From Candidatus Woesearchaeota archaeon (GTDB lineage: Archaea; Nanobdellota; Nanobdellia; Woesearchaeales; WJIZ01): a DNA stretch of 24,847 nt. Below, one piece after another: positions 6,465 to 13,385 of this stretch. Numbering within the stretch: position 1 is the first letter of the stretch; each line of letters starts with the position of its first letter. The notes under the pieces were generated by a model. That model was not told where the DNA came from, made no database searches, and was given only the letters and a program-made list of their open reading frames with translations. The stretch spans positions 1 to 24,847 of the forward strand of contig JAGVXW010000006.1 in the NCBI GenBank assembly GCA_018303575.1, written 5' to 3'. A program made the translations under genes and the position numbers.

Positions 6465-7716
6465 CCATATCACGAAAATCGAGGGCCACGCGAAGCTCCG
6501 GCTGAAGGTGGACCGGGGCAAAGTAAAGCAGTGCCATCTCACCGCCACAGAAGGAGCGAGATATTTCGAGGGCATCGTCAAGGGAAGGAGATATAACGAG
6601 GCGCATGAGATTACGTCGAGGATCTGCGGCATCTGCAGTTGCGCCCATGTCATCGCAGCCATCCAGGCGGTGGAGGATGCTCTCGGCCATGCCCCGACGA
6701 AGCAGACCAAGCAGTTGCGCCTCCTGTTGACGCTGGGCGAGCGCATCCGGAGCCATGCCACACACTTGTATTTCCTCTCCTTGCCAGATTATCTGGGATA
6801 TGAAAGCGCGCTGGCCATGGCGAAGAATCACAGGCCAGAACTCCAGCGCGCGCTCAACCTCATGCGCTGCGGCAACGGCATCATCGCCACGCTCGGCGCC
6901 CGGGATCTTCATCCGGTCTCGGCCACGGTCGGCGGCTGGCTGCGTCTTCCCAAAGAGGGGGATATGCAAAAATTGCGGCTCTCGTTGGACTCCGTAAAGA
7001 AAGATGCGATTGCCACTTGCGATCTCTTCAACTCGCTAAAATACCCAGAATTCGAAAGCAAGGGAAAATACTTCTCGCTGATCCACCCTAAGGACTATCC
7101 ATTTTTAGAAGGGGAATTTGGGTTCGGGAAGGAGCGGGTGAAGAAAAGCGACTATCGAAGCTTCCTCACGGAATATCATGAGCCGGACTCCACCGCGAAT
7201 TTCGTCGTCAAATCGGATAAAAGATATTTCGTGGGAGCGCTGGCCAGGATCAATAACAACCGCAAGCTGCTCAGCGTTGATGCCCAAAAGATGCTGCGCC
7301 AGTCGGGAATTTCGCTCCCCTCCCGGAATCCCTATCACAATACCATTGCGCAAGCTGTGGAGCTCGTGCACTGCGTCGACCAAGCTCTGGAAATCTGCTC
7401 GACGCTGAAGATCAAGCCGGAAGAAGTTGAGAAAATCGCGCCAAGAGCCGGCACTGGCGTTGGCATGATCGAGGTGCCCCGCGGCACGCTCTGGCATGAA
7501 TACACGCTGGACGCGCAGGGCATCATCACGAGGACCAATATCATCACCCCTACTGCGCAGAATCTCCTGAACATCCAGGAGGACATCAGGCAGTTCGTTC
7601 CTCGCGTGCTGAAGAAGCCGCGCGCGCAGATTATCCTGGACGTGGAGAAACTCATCCGCAGCTATGATCCCTGCTTTTCCTGCTCCGCGCATTTCCTTGA
7701 GGTGGACTGGAAATGA
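6442..7716 (+). CDS. hyhL: [NiFe] hydrogenase alpha (large, catalytic) subunit
   Basis: A 424-residue catalytic subunit carrying the Ni-Fe(CN)2CO site. The nickel ligands are C62 and C65 in RICGICSCAH, and C411 and C414 in DPCFSCSAH. KIEGH (12-16) is the conserved N-terminal motif. The chain continues seven residues past His417, so it is made as a precursor from which a C-terminal peptide is cleaved after nickel insertion. The protease gene is two genes downstream. The start overlaps the delta gene by 23 bases, and a strong AAGGAGGT (6429-6436) precedes it. The gene order beta-gamma-delta-alpha is that of Pyrococcus sulfhydrogenases (group 3b), which oxidise or evolve H2 with NADP(H). Confidence 0.93.
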   Translation: MARTITLDHITKIEGHAKLRLKVDRGKVKQCHLTATEGARYFEGIVKGRRYNEAHEITSRICGICSCAHVIAAIQAVEDALGHAPTKQTKQLRLLLTLGERIRSHATHLYFLSLPDYLGYESALAMAKNHRPELQRALNLMRCGNGIIATLGARDLHPVSATVGGWLRLPKEGDMQKLRLSLDSVKKDAIATCDLFNSLKYPEFESKGKYFSLIHPKDYPFLEGEFGFGKERVKKSDYRSFLTEYHEPDSTANFVVKSDKRYFVGALARINNNRKLLSVDAQKMLRQSGISLPSRNPYHNTIAQAVELVHCVDQALEICSTLKIKPEEVEKIAPRAGTGVGMIEVPRGTLWHEYTLDAQGIITRTNIITPTAQNLLNIQEDIRQFVPRVLKKPRAQIILDVEKLIRSYDPCFSCSAHFLEVDWK

Positions 7717-7811
7717 ACAAGCGGGCGCATCACGAAGTGGGTTTCGCGCCCTACGCTCTCATGGTAGGGGCGCTTGCCTGGATCTGGTTCAAGATGAGGA
7801 AGAAGCGATGA
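7713..7811 (+). CDS. 32-residue single-span membrane microprotein in the hydrogenase operon
   Basis: A small frame between the large subunit and its maturation protease. The ATG overlaps the large-subunit stop (ATGA, 7713-7716), and its own TGA overlaps the protease start (ATGA, 7808-7811). The frame therefore fills the gap exactly and is translationally coupled on both sides. The peptide starts MNKRAHHEVGF, has a hydrophobic stretch (about residues 11-27, FAPYALMVGALAWIWF) and ends KMRKKR, a clear single transmembrane segment with basic flanks. I recognise no family. It might tether the otherwise soluble enzyme to the membrane or assist maturation, but that is inference. The exact double coupling makes chance unlikely. 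Confidence 0.65.
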   Translation: MNKRAHHEVGFAPYALMVGALAWIWFKMRKKR

Positions 7812-8167
7812 AGCTCCATGTCTTCGGGAACGAGTACCTCAAGGAGGACAGCTTCGCGAGGGAAGTCGCGGAATACGTTGACGCTGAAATCGTCTCCTGC
7901 AGGTCGCCGGATGAGCTTCTTGACGCAGAGGGCCCTGTCCGCATTCTTGATGTCGTCAAGGACGCCGAGAGCGTGCGCCTTATCACTCCAGAGAGGGTGA
8001 AAGCTCAGGGAATGCTCTCCCTGCATGACTTCGACCTTGGGTTTTTCCTGAAGCTCATGAAAGAGATGGGCATGGAGAAAGAAATAAAAATCATCGGCAT
8101 CCCGCAGAGAGGGAACCCGCAGAGCATCGCGAAGGAGGTGGAAGCGTGTCTCAAAAGCTTGGACTAG
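7808..8167 (+). CDS. Hydrogenase maturation protease, short divergent HycI-like
   Basis: A 119-residue protein. MKLHVFGNEYLKEDSFAREV resembles the start of HycI/HyaD endopeptidases, where GN...DD...G..V contains the first nickel-sensing acid. Here E13 or D14 would take that role. ILDVVKD (46-52) supplies the second acid (D48), and SLHDFDLGFFLKLM (71-84) the ligand histidine (H73). KIIGIPQRG (94-102) matches the late strand of the family. It is shorter than typical members (about 150-160) and lacks the usual glycines after the first acids. Position directly after the large subunit and microprotein supports a role in cutting the seven-residue tail after His417. The start is ATGA-coupled. A longer upstream reading exists but would overlap the large subunit end. 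Confidence 0.75.
   Translation: MKLHVFGNEYLKEDSFAREVAEYVDAEIVSCRSPDELLDAEGPVRILDVVKDAESVRLITPERVKAQGMLSLHDFDLGFFLKLMKEMGMEKEIKIIGIPQRGNPQSIAKEVEACLKSLD
8134..8139 (+). promoter_or_regulatory. Ribosome binding site deciding the GTG start of the transporter
   Basis: GGAGGT lies 6 bases before the GTG at 8146, inside the end of the protease gene. There is no ATG in frame nearby, so the GTG is the likely start. Confidence 0.65.
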
Positions 8168-9030
8168 GGCTCGTGCTAGGAACAGCCCTCATCTCAGGGT
8201 TCTCCATCTTCCTGAACAGCTACGCAGTGAAAGGCTTCGACTCTTCTGTGTTCACGTTCGCCAAGAATCTTGTCGTCGCTGTGGCGCTCTTCGCTATCCT
8301 CTTCGGGACGATGCGGTGGCAAGAGGTAAAGCAACTCAAGGTAAGGCACTGGAGGCAGCTCGCAGTGATTGGCCTCGTCGGCGGCTCCATTCCGTTCCTC
8401 CTCTTCTTCAAGGGCCTGCAGATGGCCTCAGGCCAGATGGGAAGCTTCATCCACAAGTCCCTGTTCGTCTTTGTCGCCATCCTCGCCCCTATTTTTTTAA
8501 AAGAAAAGCCCGCGGCGAAGCTGGTTTGGGGAACGCTGCTCCTGCTCGCCGGCAATTATCTCCTCATCCGCCCTGCCGCGGGATTTTCTGTAGGCCACCT
8601 TCTCATCCTCGCGGCCGCCATCCTGTGGGCGATTGAGAATGTCTATGCCAAATACGTGCTCAGGGAGCTTCCTGGCACCGTCGTCGCGTTCGGCCGCATG
8701 GCCTTCGGCTCAGTTTTTATCTTCATCTTTCTCCTGATGACCGATAAGGCCGATATCGTTTGGAACATGTCCCCCGCGCAGTATGGCTGGATTGGCGTCA
8801 CTTCCTTGCTCCTGCTTGGCTACGTCCTCACCTTCTACAACGGGCTCAGGGAAATCCCAGTTACGGTGGCAACCGGCATCCTCGCCCTGGGAAGCCCCGT
8901 CACAACGCTCCTGGCTTGGGCGTTCCAGGGCGCACCGCTTCAGGCGCTGCAGCTTTTCGGCGTTCTTGTGATCGTTGGAGGCGTTGCAGCTATCGCCTGG
9001 ATGCCCCGCCGCCATCCCGCGGCAACATGA
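8146..9030 (+). CDS. EamA-family (DMT superfamily) transporter
   Basis: A 294-residue integral membrane protein with about ten hydrophobic segments in two homologous halves (about 5-140 and 148-285), the EamA/RhaT layout of the drug/metabolite transporter superfamily. The first half ends with the typical FVFVAILAPIFLKEKPAAKLVWG (107-129). The second half shows GPVTTLLAW-like SPVTTLLAWAF (250-260). The substrate cannot be read from the sequence. Known family members export or import metabolites, amino acids or nucleotide sugars. It starts at GTG after a GGAGGT and overlaps the protease gene by 22 bases. It ends in ATGA with the next gene, so it is part of the hydrogenase operon, which is unusual for this family. 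Confidence 0.85.
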   Translation: MSQKLGLGLVLGTALISGFSIFLNSYAVKGFDSSVFTFAKNLVVAVALFAILFGTMRWQEVKQLKVRHWRQLAVIGLVGGSIPFLLFFKGLQMASGQMGSFIHKSLFVFVAILAPIFLKEKPAAKLVWGTLLLLAGNYLLIRPAAGFSVGHLLILAAAILWAIENVYAKYVLRELPGTVVAFGRMAFGSVFIFIFLLMTDKADIVWNMSPAQYGWIGVTSLLLLGYVLTFYNGLREIPVTVATGILALGSPVTTLLAWAFQGAPLQALQLFGVLVIVGGVAAIAWMPRRHPAAT

Positions 9031-9731
9031 ACGGCGTCGAGCTGTGCGCAAGATTCTCCTATATCACCAATACTCTCGGCTATTGCGGCCCGTCAGGAGC
9101 TTCCAAACTTTTCCTTGACTTTGCCACAGATAAAAGTAAGGAAGAAGAAGCAAGAAAAGCCATTCTTAAATTCGAGGGTGTTCCGCCGTATCTGAAAGTG
9201 ATCGCTGAGGCGAACGGCCGGGATATGTTCGACGGGAAGGTCGTTGAGGCATATTGGATTGGAAATAAGCTTCTGAATCGGTGTTCATCGGCATCATGCA
9301 AAAAAGTGATTGAGAAACTCATGCAGCGCGGCCTTCCGCCATCCATCGGGAAATCGCTGATTGAAAAGATGCCAGAAGGCATGGTCCCGCACCACAACTT
9401 CAATGTCTTCTATGTTGGGGTGGGGAAGACCTCAGGGAAAGTCGCCACAACCTTGCAGAACATGGACAATTGCCGCGTCTCCTGGGGGAAGGTGCTCAAG
9501 GTCGCCCACGGGAATCTCTATGTCGACACGCAGACGCTTCAGGAGAAAGACGGAAAAATCGTTTTAAGAGAGGGAGAGACGAAAACAGCCGTTTTTCTTG
9601 AGGAATTCCTGCCCGCTGTCGGGGAAGGCGATATCGTCGCGATGCACTGGGGCTTCGCTGGGATGAAATTAAGCGAAGCGCAACGGCAAAATCTTGAGAA
9701 CTATACAAGAAGGGTTTTATCCCTGCTGTGA
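9027..9731 (+). CDS. DUF6390-like hydrogenase-associated protein with a C-terminal HypC-like domain
   Basis: A 234-residue protein, last gene of the operon. The N-terminal SYITNTLGYCGP (11-22) is what I remember of the DUF6390 family, often next to [NiFe] hydrogenase genes; I cannot confirm this by search. VPHHNFNVFYVGVGKTSGK (120-138) is a conserved-looking central block. Residues 149-234 look like a HypC OB domain: CRVSWGKVLKVAHGNLYVD parallels CLxxPGKVxxI, GEGDIVAMHWGFAGMKL (199-215) parallels GDYVLVHxGFAIxKL, and a helix closes it. C149 and H207 fall where HypC Cys2 and its conserved His would be. This suggests an accessory role in delivering the iron-cyanide-carbonyl group or in chaperoning the large subunit. 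ATG 9027 overlaps the transporter stop. The 3' end overlaps hypC by 15 bases, convergently. Confidence 0.7.
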   Translation: MNGVELCARFSYITNTLGYCGPSGASKLFLDFATDKSKEEEARKAILKFEGVPPYLKVIAEANGRDMFDGKVVEAYWIGNKLLNRCSSASCKKVIEKLMQRGLPPSIGKSLIEKMPEGMVPHHNFNVFYVGVGKTSGKVATTLQNMDNCRVSWGKVLKVAHGNLYVDTQTLQEKDGKIVLREGETKTAVFLEEFLPAVGEGDIVAMHWGFAGMKLSEAQRQNLENYTRRVLSLL

Positions 9732-9935
9732 CAAAGCTCTCTGATAGAGCCACAGCGCCTTTTCAGCTTCCTTTCGCTCCACTTTCTCAACGAGAACGCC
9801 GCCCTGGACAAGCGCATATTCTCCAACTGTGAAATGGGGCTCAACGATCCTGGCCTTTCTCCTCTCAATCCCGTAATCGATTGTTGCCAGGTCTTTCTCA
9901 ATCTTCACGATCTTTCCAGGAACAAGGAGGCACAT
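9717..9935 (-). CDS. hypC: Hydrogenase maturation factor HypC
   Basis: A 72-residue HypC/HybG-family OB-fold chaperone that, with HypD, carries the Fe(CN)2CO group to the hydrogenase large subunit. It starts MCLLVPGKIVKIEKD, with the essential Cys2 exposed after Met removal. The middle TIDYGIERRKARI and the helix KVERKEAEKALWLYQ fit the family. Odd: the segment normally reading VLVHxGFA is ALVQGGVLV, with Gln44 in place of the conserved histidine. It is the last gene of the purB-dehydrogenase-hypA-hypC unit. Its ATG overlaps the hypA stop (TGATG) and its end overlaps the convergent DUF6390-like gene. Confidence 0.88.
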   Translation of the reverse strand: MCLLVPGKIVKIEKDLATIDYGIERRKARIVEPHFTVGEYALVQGGVLVEKVERKEAEKALWLYQRALSQQG

Positions 9936-10255
9936 CAGTCCACCGTCACGTCGAGGATTTTGATTTCATCGCCCTCAACGAGATCCGGGACTTGCGTGCA
10001 TTTCGGGCATTCGATGAGGAAGAAATCATGGCCCCGCTCAAGGATGGTGGGGACGCCCTCGTATCCGCAGCCGCAGGAAGCTAGAGCCGGCTTCTCTTTC
10101 CAGTCAATCTCCCAGCCGACAAGCCGCCTGAGGCATTCCACCAGCTCCGCGCCTGGCACATGCGCAAGCTGACCGATCTCAAGCGAGATGCGCTTCACGT
10201 CACCGTGCTTCTTCGCCTCCGCGATGATGCCTTCTGCAATGGCTATTTCGTGCAT
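9935..10255 (-). CDS. hypA: Hydrogenase nickel incorporation protein HypA
   Basis: A 106-residue HypA, which binds nickel through the N-terminal MHE (His2) and delivers it to the large subunit with HypB. The zinc domain has CGCG (C61, C63) and CPKC (C83, C86). The first pair is CxC rather than the usual CxxC. The segment between them (20 residues) is short, unlike the extended archaeal HypA of Thermococcus. The C-terminal EGDEIKILDVTVD is typical. The start overlaps the dehydrogenase stop (TGATG). HypB, D, E and F must be elsewhere in the genome. Confidence 0.88.
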   Translation of the reverse strand: MHEIAIAEGIIAEAKKHGDVKRISLEIGQLAHVPGAELVECLRRLVGWEIDWKEKPALASCGCGYEGVPTILERGHDFFLIECPKCTQVPDLVEGDEIKILDVTVD

Positions 10256-11259
10256 CAGTTCACCCGGTTCAGCGCCTTGCCGCTTTTTAGATAAGATTTG
10301 ATATTGTCCAGGGTCGTATTCAGGATGCGCAGCAGCGCCTCGCCGGAATTGAACGCGTTATGCGGCGTAATAAGGACGTTGTCCATCTTCATGAGGACAT
10401 GGCCAGCCAGCACCATTTTAAGATCTGCCGCTTTCTTGAATTCCGAGTGGAGGAGCTGTTTCTCCTCCTTGATGCTGGATTCTTCTTCGAGGACATCGAG
10501 CGCCGCCCCCGCCAGCCTTCCGGAGGAAAGTGCGCTGAGGAGGGCATTCGTATCGACGAGCCCTCCGCGCGCCGTATTGATGAGGAACGCTCCCGGCTTC
10601 ATCATCGCGATCTTCTTTTTATCGATCAGGTGGCGCGTCTGCGGAAGCAAAGGAACGTGGAGCGTGACGATGTCCGCGCGCTTCAGCAGTTGCGGCAGGG
10701 AAGTGTAGGCGAAGCCAAGGATTTTTGCCAGCTCTCTTTTCGGATGAGGATCGAAAACCAGCACGTCCATCTCGAAGCCCTTGGCGATGCGCGCGACATG
10801 CCTCCCGATATTGCCGCAGCCGATGACGCCCAGCGTCCTTCCTTTCAGGTCAAAGCCGCGCAGGCTCGCGTCCGTGTCAAAGCGGTGCTGCTCATGCGTG
10901 CGCTTGATGCTGGGATAGAGCTTCCGCGACAAGGAAAGGATGAGCGCGAACGTGTGCTCCGCAACGGTATTCTCGCCGTAGGTGGGGACATTGCACACTT
11001 GGATGCCTTTTGAGGCCGCATAGGCAATATCAATGTGGTCAAAGCCCGTGGACAGGGTCGCAATGAGCTTCAGGCGGGGCATGAGATTGATGAGCTTGCG
11101 CGTCGCTTCAGAATAAATGAAGATTCCTATGGCTTCCGCTTTCTTGTCGACATTCTTGGCGCCGAGCGGCCCGTCAAAAAAAGAAAGCCTGTGGCCGGGA
11201 AGCGCCTTCCGCACATGCTCCTGCTCCCACGGCTCCAGCTCGTAAAACGCAAGGTTCAT
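10255..11259 (-). CDS. D-isomer-specific 2-hydroxyacid dehydrogenase
   Basis: A 334-residue NAD-dependent dehydrogenase of the D-lactate/phosphoglycerate/formate dehydrogenase family. The nucleotide site is GVIGCGNIGRHVA (144-156), with Asp170 at the end of strand 2 (VFDPHP) favouring NAD. The catalytic triad is R231 in NTARGG, a Glu in LDVLEEE (255-260) and H300 in TPHNAF. IATLSTGFDHID (66-77) is the substrate-loop motif. A 25-residue insert between the Glu and His regions resembles D-lactate dehydrogenases. Reduction of pyruvate to D-lactate is plausible, a fermentative NADH sink in a cell with an NAD(P)-linked hydrogenase. The specificity is inferred. It overlaps purB by 4 bases (ATGA) and hypA by 1. 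Confidence 0.87.
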   Translation of the reverse strand: MNLAFYELEPWEQEHVRKALPGHRLSFFDGPLGAKNVDKKAEAIGIFIYSEATRKLINLMPRLKLIATLSTGFDHIDIAYAASKGIQVCNVPTYGENTVAEHTFALILSLSRKLYPSIKRTHEQHRFDTDASLRGFDLKGRTLGVIGCGNIGRHVARIAKGFEMDVLVFDPHPKRELAKILGFAYTSLPQLLKRADIVTLHVPLLPQTRHLIDKKKIAMMKPGAFLINTARGGLVDTNALLSALSSGRLAGAALDVLEEESSIKEEKQLLHSEFKKAADLKMVLAGHVLMKMDNVLITPHNAFNSGEALLRILNTTLDNIKSYLKSGKALNRVN

Positions 11260-12575
11260 AGCTCCAGCGCCTCTTCCCAGTCCTTGCAGACGCTTTCCGT
11301 CTTCTGCTCTGACTTGCCGATATAGAGCTCAGGATTCCTGAGGAGGCCTAGCTGTTGCTTGGTGAATTTCTTAAGGTAAGGGGCGAGTTTCTTGTCTTCG
11401 AGGATGAGCTTCGTCAGCGGCTTTCCTGAGCTTTGCGCCTTCAGCGTCAGCTCCCGGATGGCCTCGTGCGCGTCAGGATGCTGGTGCGCCGCGAGGAGGA
11501 TATACGCCGGTTCCGCAGCGATCATCTCCTTATTCTGCTCGAAATTCTTCTTTAATGCCGCCTTGTCCACAACAAGCTTGGACATGACTTTGTCCATTCT
11601 TAGGGTAGCGAGATACAGGCCGGCAAGGAGTTCGGGGACAAACCGGGAGCTTGCGGAATTCGTAAGATCCCTTTGGTGCTCGCAGATCTGGTCAAGATAG
11701 ACGCTCGTCATTCGCGGCATGAATGTTTTCCACATGCTTTTGACGTTTTCAAAATTGATGGGATTGCGCTTGTGCGGCATCGTGCTCGAGCCGACTTGCT
11801 TTTCCCCGAACGCTTCCGCCACCTCCTGGATTTCCGAGCGCTGGAGGTGCCGCATGTCGTCAGCGAGGTTCGCCAAAACTCCAAAACAGGAAACAATCGC
11901 ATGGCAATAATCCGTCAGGTATTCGGCCTCCACCACTTGTGTCGAGATGGGCGAGGGCTTGATGCCGAGCTGGGCAAGCACTTCCTGCTCGAAAAGCTCC
12001 GGCTCTTTAATTAAAAGCGAAGACGCGTTGTAGGCGCCGACAGCGCCCGCGAGCTTCCCTCGCAGGTTGTTTCCAGTCTCCTTGATTTCCAGAATCCTTT
12101 TCCCCAGGCGGGAGACATAGTGGGCGATGGCAAATCCGAAAGTGATGGGCTCGGCGTGCTGACCATGCGTCCTTCCGATTTGCGGCGTGGATTTTTCTCT
12201 CCTGGCCGAAAGGATGAGCGTTTTTTCTAATTGGATGAGCAAAGGAACAAGGACAGCGTTCGTGAAATCCTTGAATCTTGCGGCATCTGCCGAGCAGATG
12301 ATGTCATGGCTCGTCGCTGTGAAATGGACGTACGGCTTGGCCACTTCCTCTGCCGTGACGCGCTGCGACGCTTTCTCGATCTCCTTCGCGATTTTTTCCG
12401 TGCAAATGCCCTGTTTTGCCAACACTTTAGCGAGAGCCGCCTCGACCTTGGCAAGATACCTGACAAAAGCGGTCTCGGAAAGGTAGGGCTGGAGCGCGCC
12501 GAAGGCCTGCTTGCTGCGGCCGTAATAGCGGAAGTCGAGGGGGGAAAGAGTGTCGAAAAGGTCGATGCTTCCCAT
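11256..12575 (-). CDS. purB: Adenylosuccinate lyase
   Basis: A 439-residue enzyme of the fumarase/aspartase superfamily. It splits SAICAR to AICAR and adenylosuccinate to AMP, releasing fumarate. GRTHGQHAEPITFG (134-147) holds the acid-base histidine region, and GSSTMPHKRNPI (262-273) is the superfamily signature with the catalytic serine loop. TATSHDI (86-92) is the family motif usually read as TSxDI. The length fits archaeal PurB. A TATA-like TTAAAAAT about 25 bases before the ATG suggests it begins its own leaderless unit, separate from purE-purC upstream. It is followed in overlap by the dehydrogenase, hypA and hypC. Confidence 0.93.
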   Translation of the reverse strand: MGSIDLFDTLSPLDFRYYGRSKQAFGALQPYLSETAFVRYLAKVEAALAKVLAKQGICTEKIAKEIEKASQRVTAEEVAKPYVHFTATSHDIICSADAARFKDFTNAVLVPLLIQLEKTLILSARREKSTPQIGRTHGQHAEPITFGFAIAHYVSRLGKRILEIKETGNNLRGKLAGAVGAYNASSLLIKEPELFEQEVLAQLGIKPSPISTQVVEAEYLTDYCHAIVSCFGVLANLADDMRHLQRSEIQEVAEAFGEKQVGSSTMPHKRNPINFENVKSMWKTFMPRMTSVYLDQICEHQRDLTNSASSRFVPELLAGLYLATLRMDKVMSKLVVDKAALKKNFEQNKEMIAAEPAYILLAAHQHPDAHEAIRELTLKAQSSGKPLTKLILEDKKLAPYLKKFTKQQLGLLRNPELYIGKSEQKTESVCKDWEEALEL

Positions 12576-12596
12576 AAGAAAGCCAGGAGAAAGGGG

Positions 12597-12604
12597 ATTT
12601 TTAA
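12597..12604 (-). promoter_or_regulatory. TATA box of the purB-hypA-hypC unit
   Basis: Minus-strand TTAAAAAT is centred about 25 bases before the purB ATG (12575), just upstream of it in the gap after the phosphatase stop. Confidence 0.6.
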
Positions 12605-12608
12605 GGCT

Positions 12609-13385
12609 TTAGGTTGGATTGACGATGCGCAGCATCTCCTTATGCACCTTTCCGTTCGTCGCCACAACGGAAGTCCTTTCCAGGTCGAGCTTCTTCCCGC
12701 TCCTGTCTGTCACCCTGCCGCCCGCTTCTTCGACGAGGAGGGAGCCGGCGAGGAAATCCCAGAGATTCAATCTCAGCTCCCAGAAGCCGTCCGCTCTTCC
12801 CGCGGCGATATAAGCGAGGTCCAGCGCAGCGCTCCCTGTCCTCCTGATCCCGAGGATGCCTTTCTTCAGGAATTTCCGCGTCTGCGCCAAAGTTTCCTCC
12901 ATGATTCTCGAGCGGTCATAATAGAAGCCAGTCACAAGGATAGACTCGCCAAGATGCTTCCCTGAACTCACATGCACCTTCTTGCTGTTCAGCCGCGCTC
13001 CTTTTCCGCGCTGCGCCGTGAAGAGTTCTCTGTGGAAAGCGTCATAGACCACCCCGACAATTGGCTTGCCCTTGAACGCGAGCCCGATGGAGACGCAGAA
13101 AAACGGATACCCTTTGGAATAATTGTTCGTGCCATCCACAGGATCAATCGCCCAGACGTAGGGAGAATCTGTTCTGAGATATTTGCCTTCCTCTCCGATG
13201 ATGTTATGATAAGGATAGCGCTTCTTGATATGCTGGACAACGGCCTTCTCGCATTCCAGGTCTGCGATGGTGACGCGGTCAAAGGGCGTGGATTTCGTCC
13301 TGACGTGCATCTCCTTGTTGAGATACTTGAGCTGGATTTTCCCCGCAAGCTTCGCCGCCTCGACCGCGACAGAAAGGAAAGTCAT
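12609..13385 (-). CDS. Inositol monophosphatase / fructose-1,6-bisphosphatase family enzyme
   Basis: A 258-residue metal-dependent phosphatase of the FIG superfamily. GEEG (64-67), DPVDGTNNY (81-89) and WDFLAG (209-214) provide the metal-binding Glu and Asp residues in the expected order, and LLVEEAGGRV (217-226) closes the fold. In archaea such enzymes act on inositol-1-phosphate, fructose-1,6-bisphosphate or NADP, and the sequence alone does not decide. The reading frame stays open 60 codons further upstream inside purC, but the ATG at 13385 overlaps the purC stop (ATGA) and gives the normal N-terminus. Last gene of the purE-Nudix-purC unit. Confidence 0.85.
   Translation of the reverse strand: MTFLSVAVEAAKLAGKIQLKYLNKEMHVRTKSTPFDRVTIADLECEKAVVQHIKKRYPYHNIIGEEGKYLRTDSPYVWAIDPVDGTNNYSKGYPFFCVSIGLAFKGKPIVGVVYDAFHRELFTAQRGKGARLNSKKVHVSSGKHLGESILVTGFYYDRSRIMEETLAQTRKFLKKGILGIRRTGSAALDLAYIAAGRADGFWELRLNLWDFLAGSLLVEEAGGRVTDRSGKKLDLERTSVVATNGKVHKEMLRIVNPT

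Noticed and set aside
5700..6761. 353-codon open frame on the minus strand
   Set aside because: Antisense to the hydrogenase small and large subunits; composition is a shadow of those genes and no motif is present.
10360..11013. 217-codon open frame on the plus strand
   Set aside because: Antisense to the 2-hydroxyacid dehydrogenase with intact catalytic residues.
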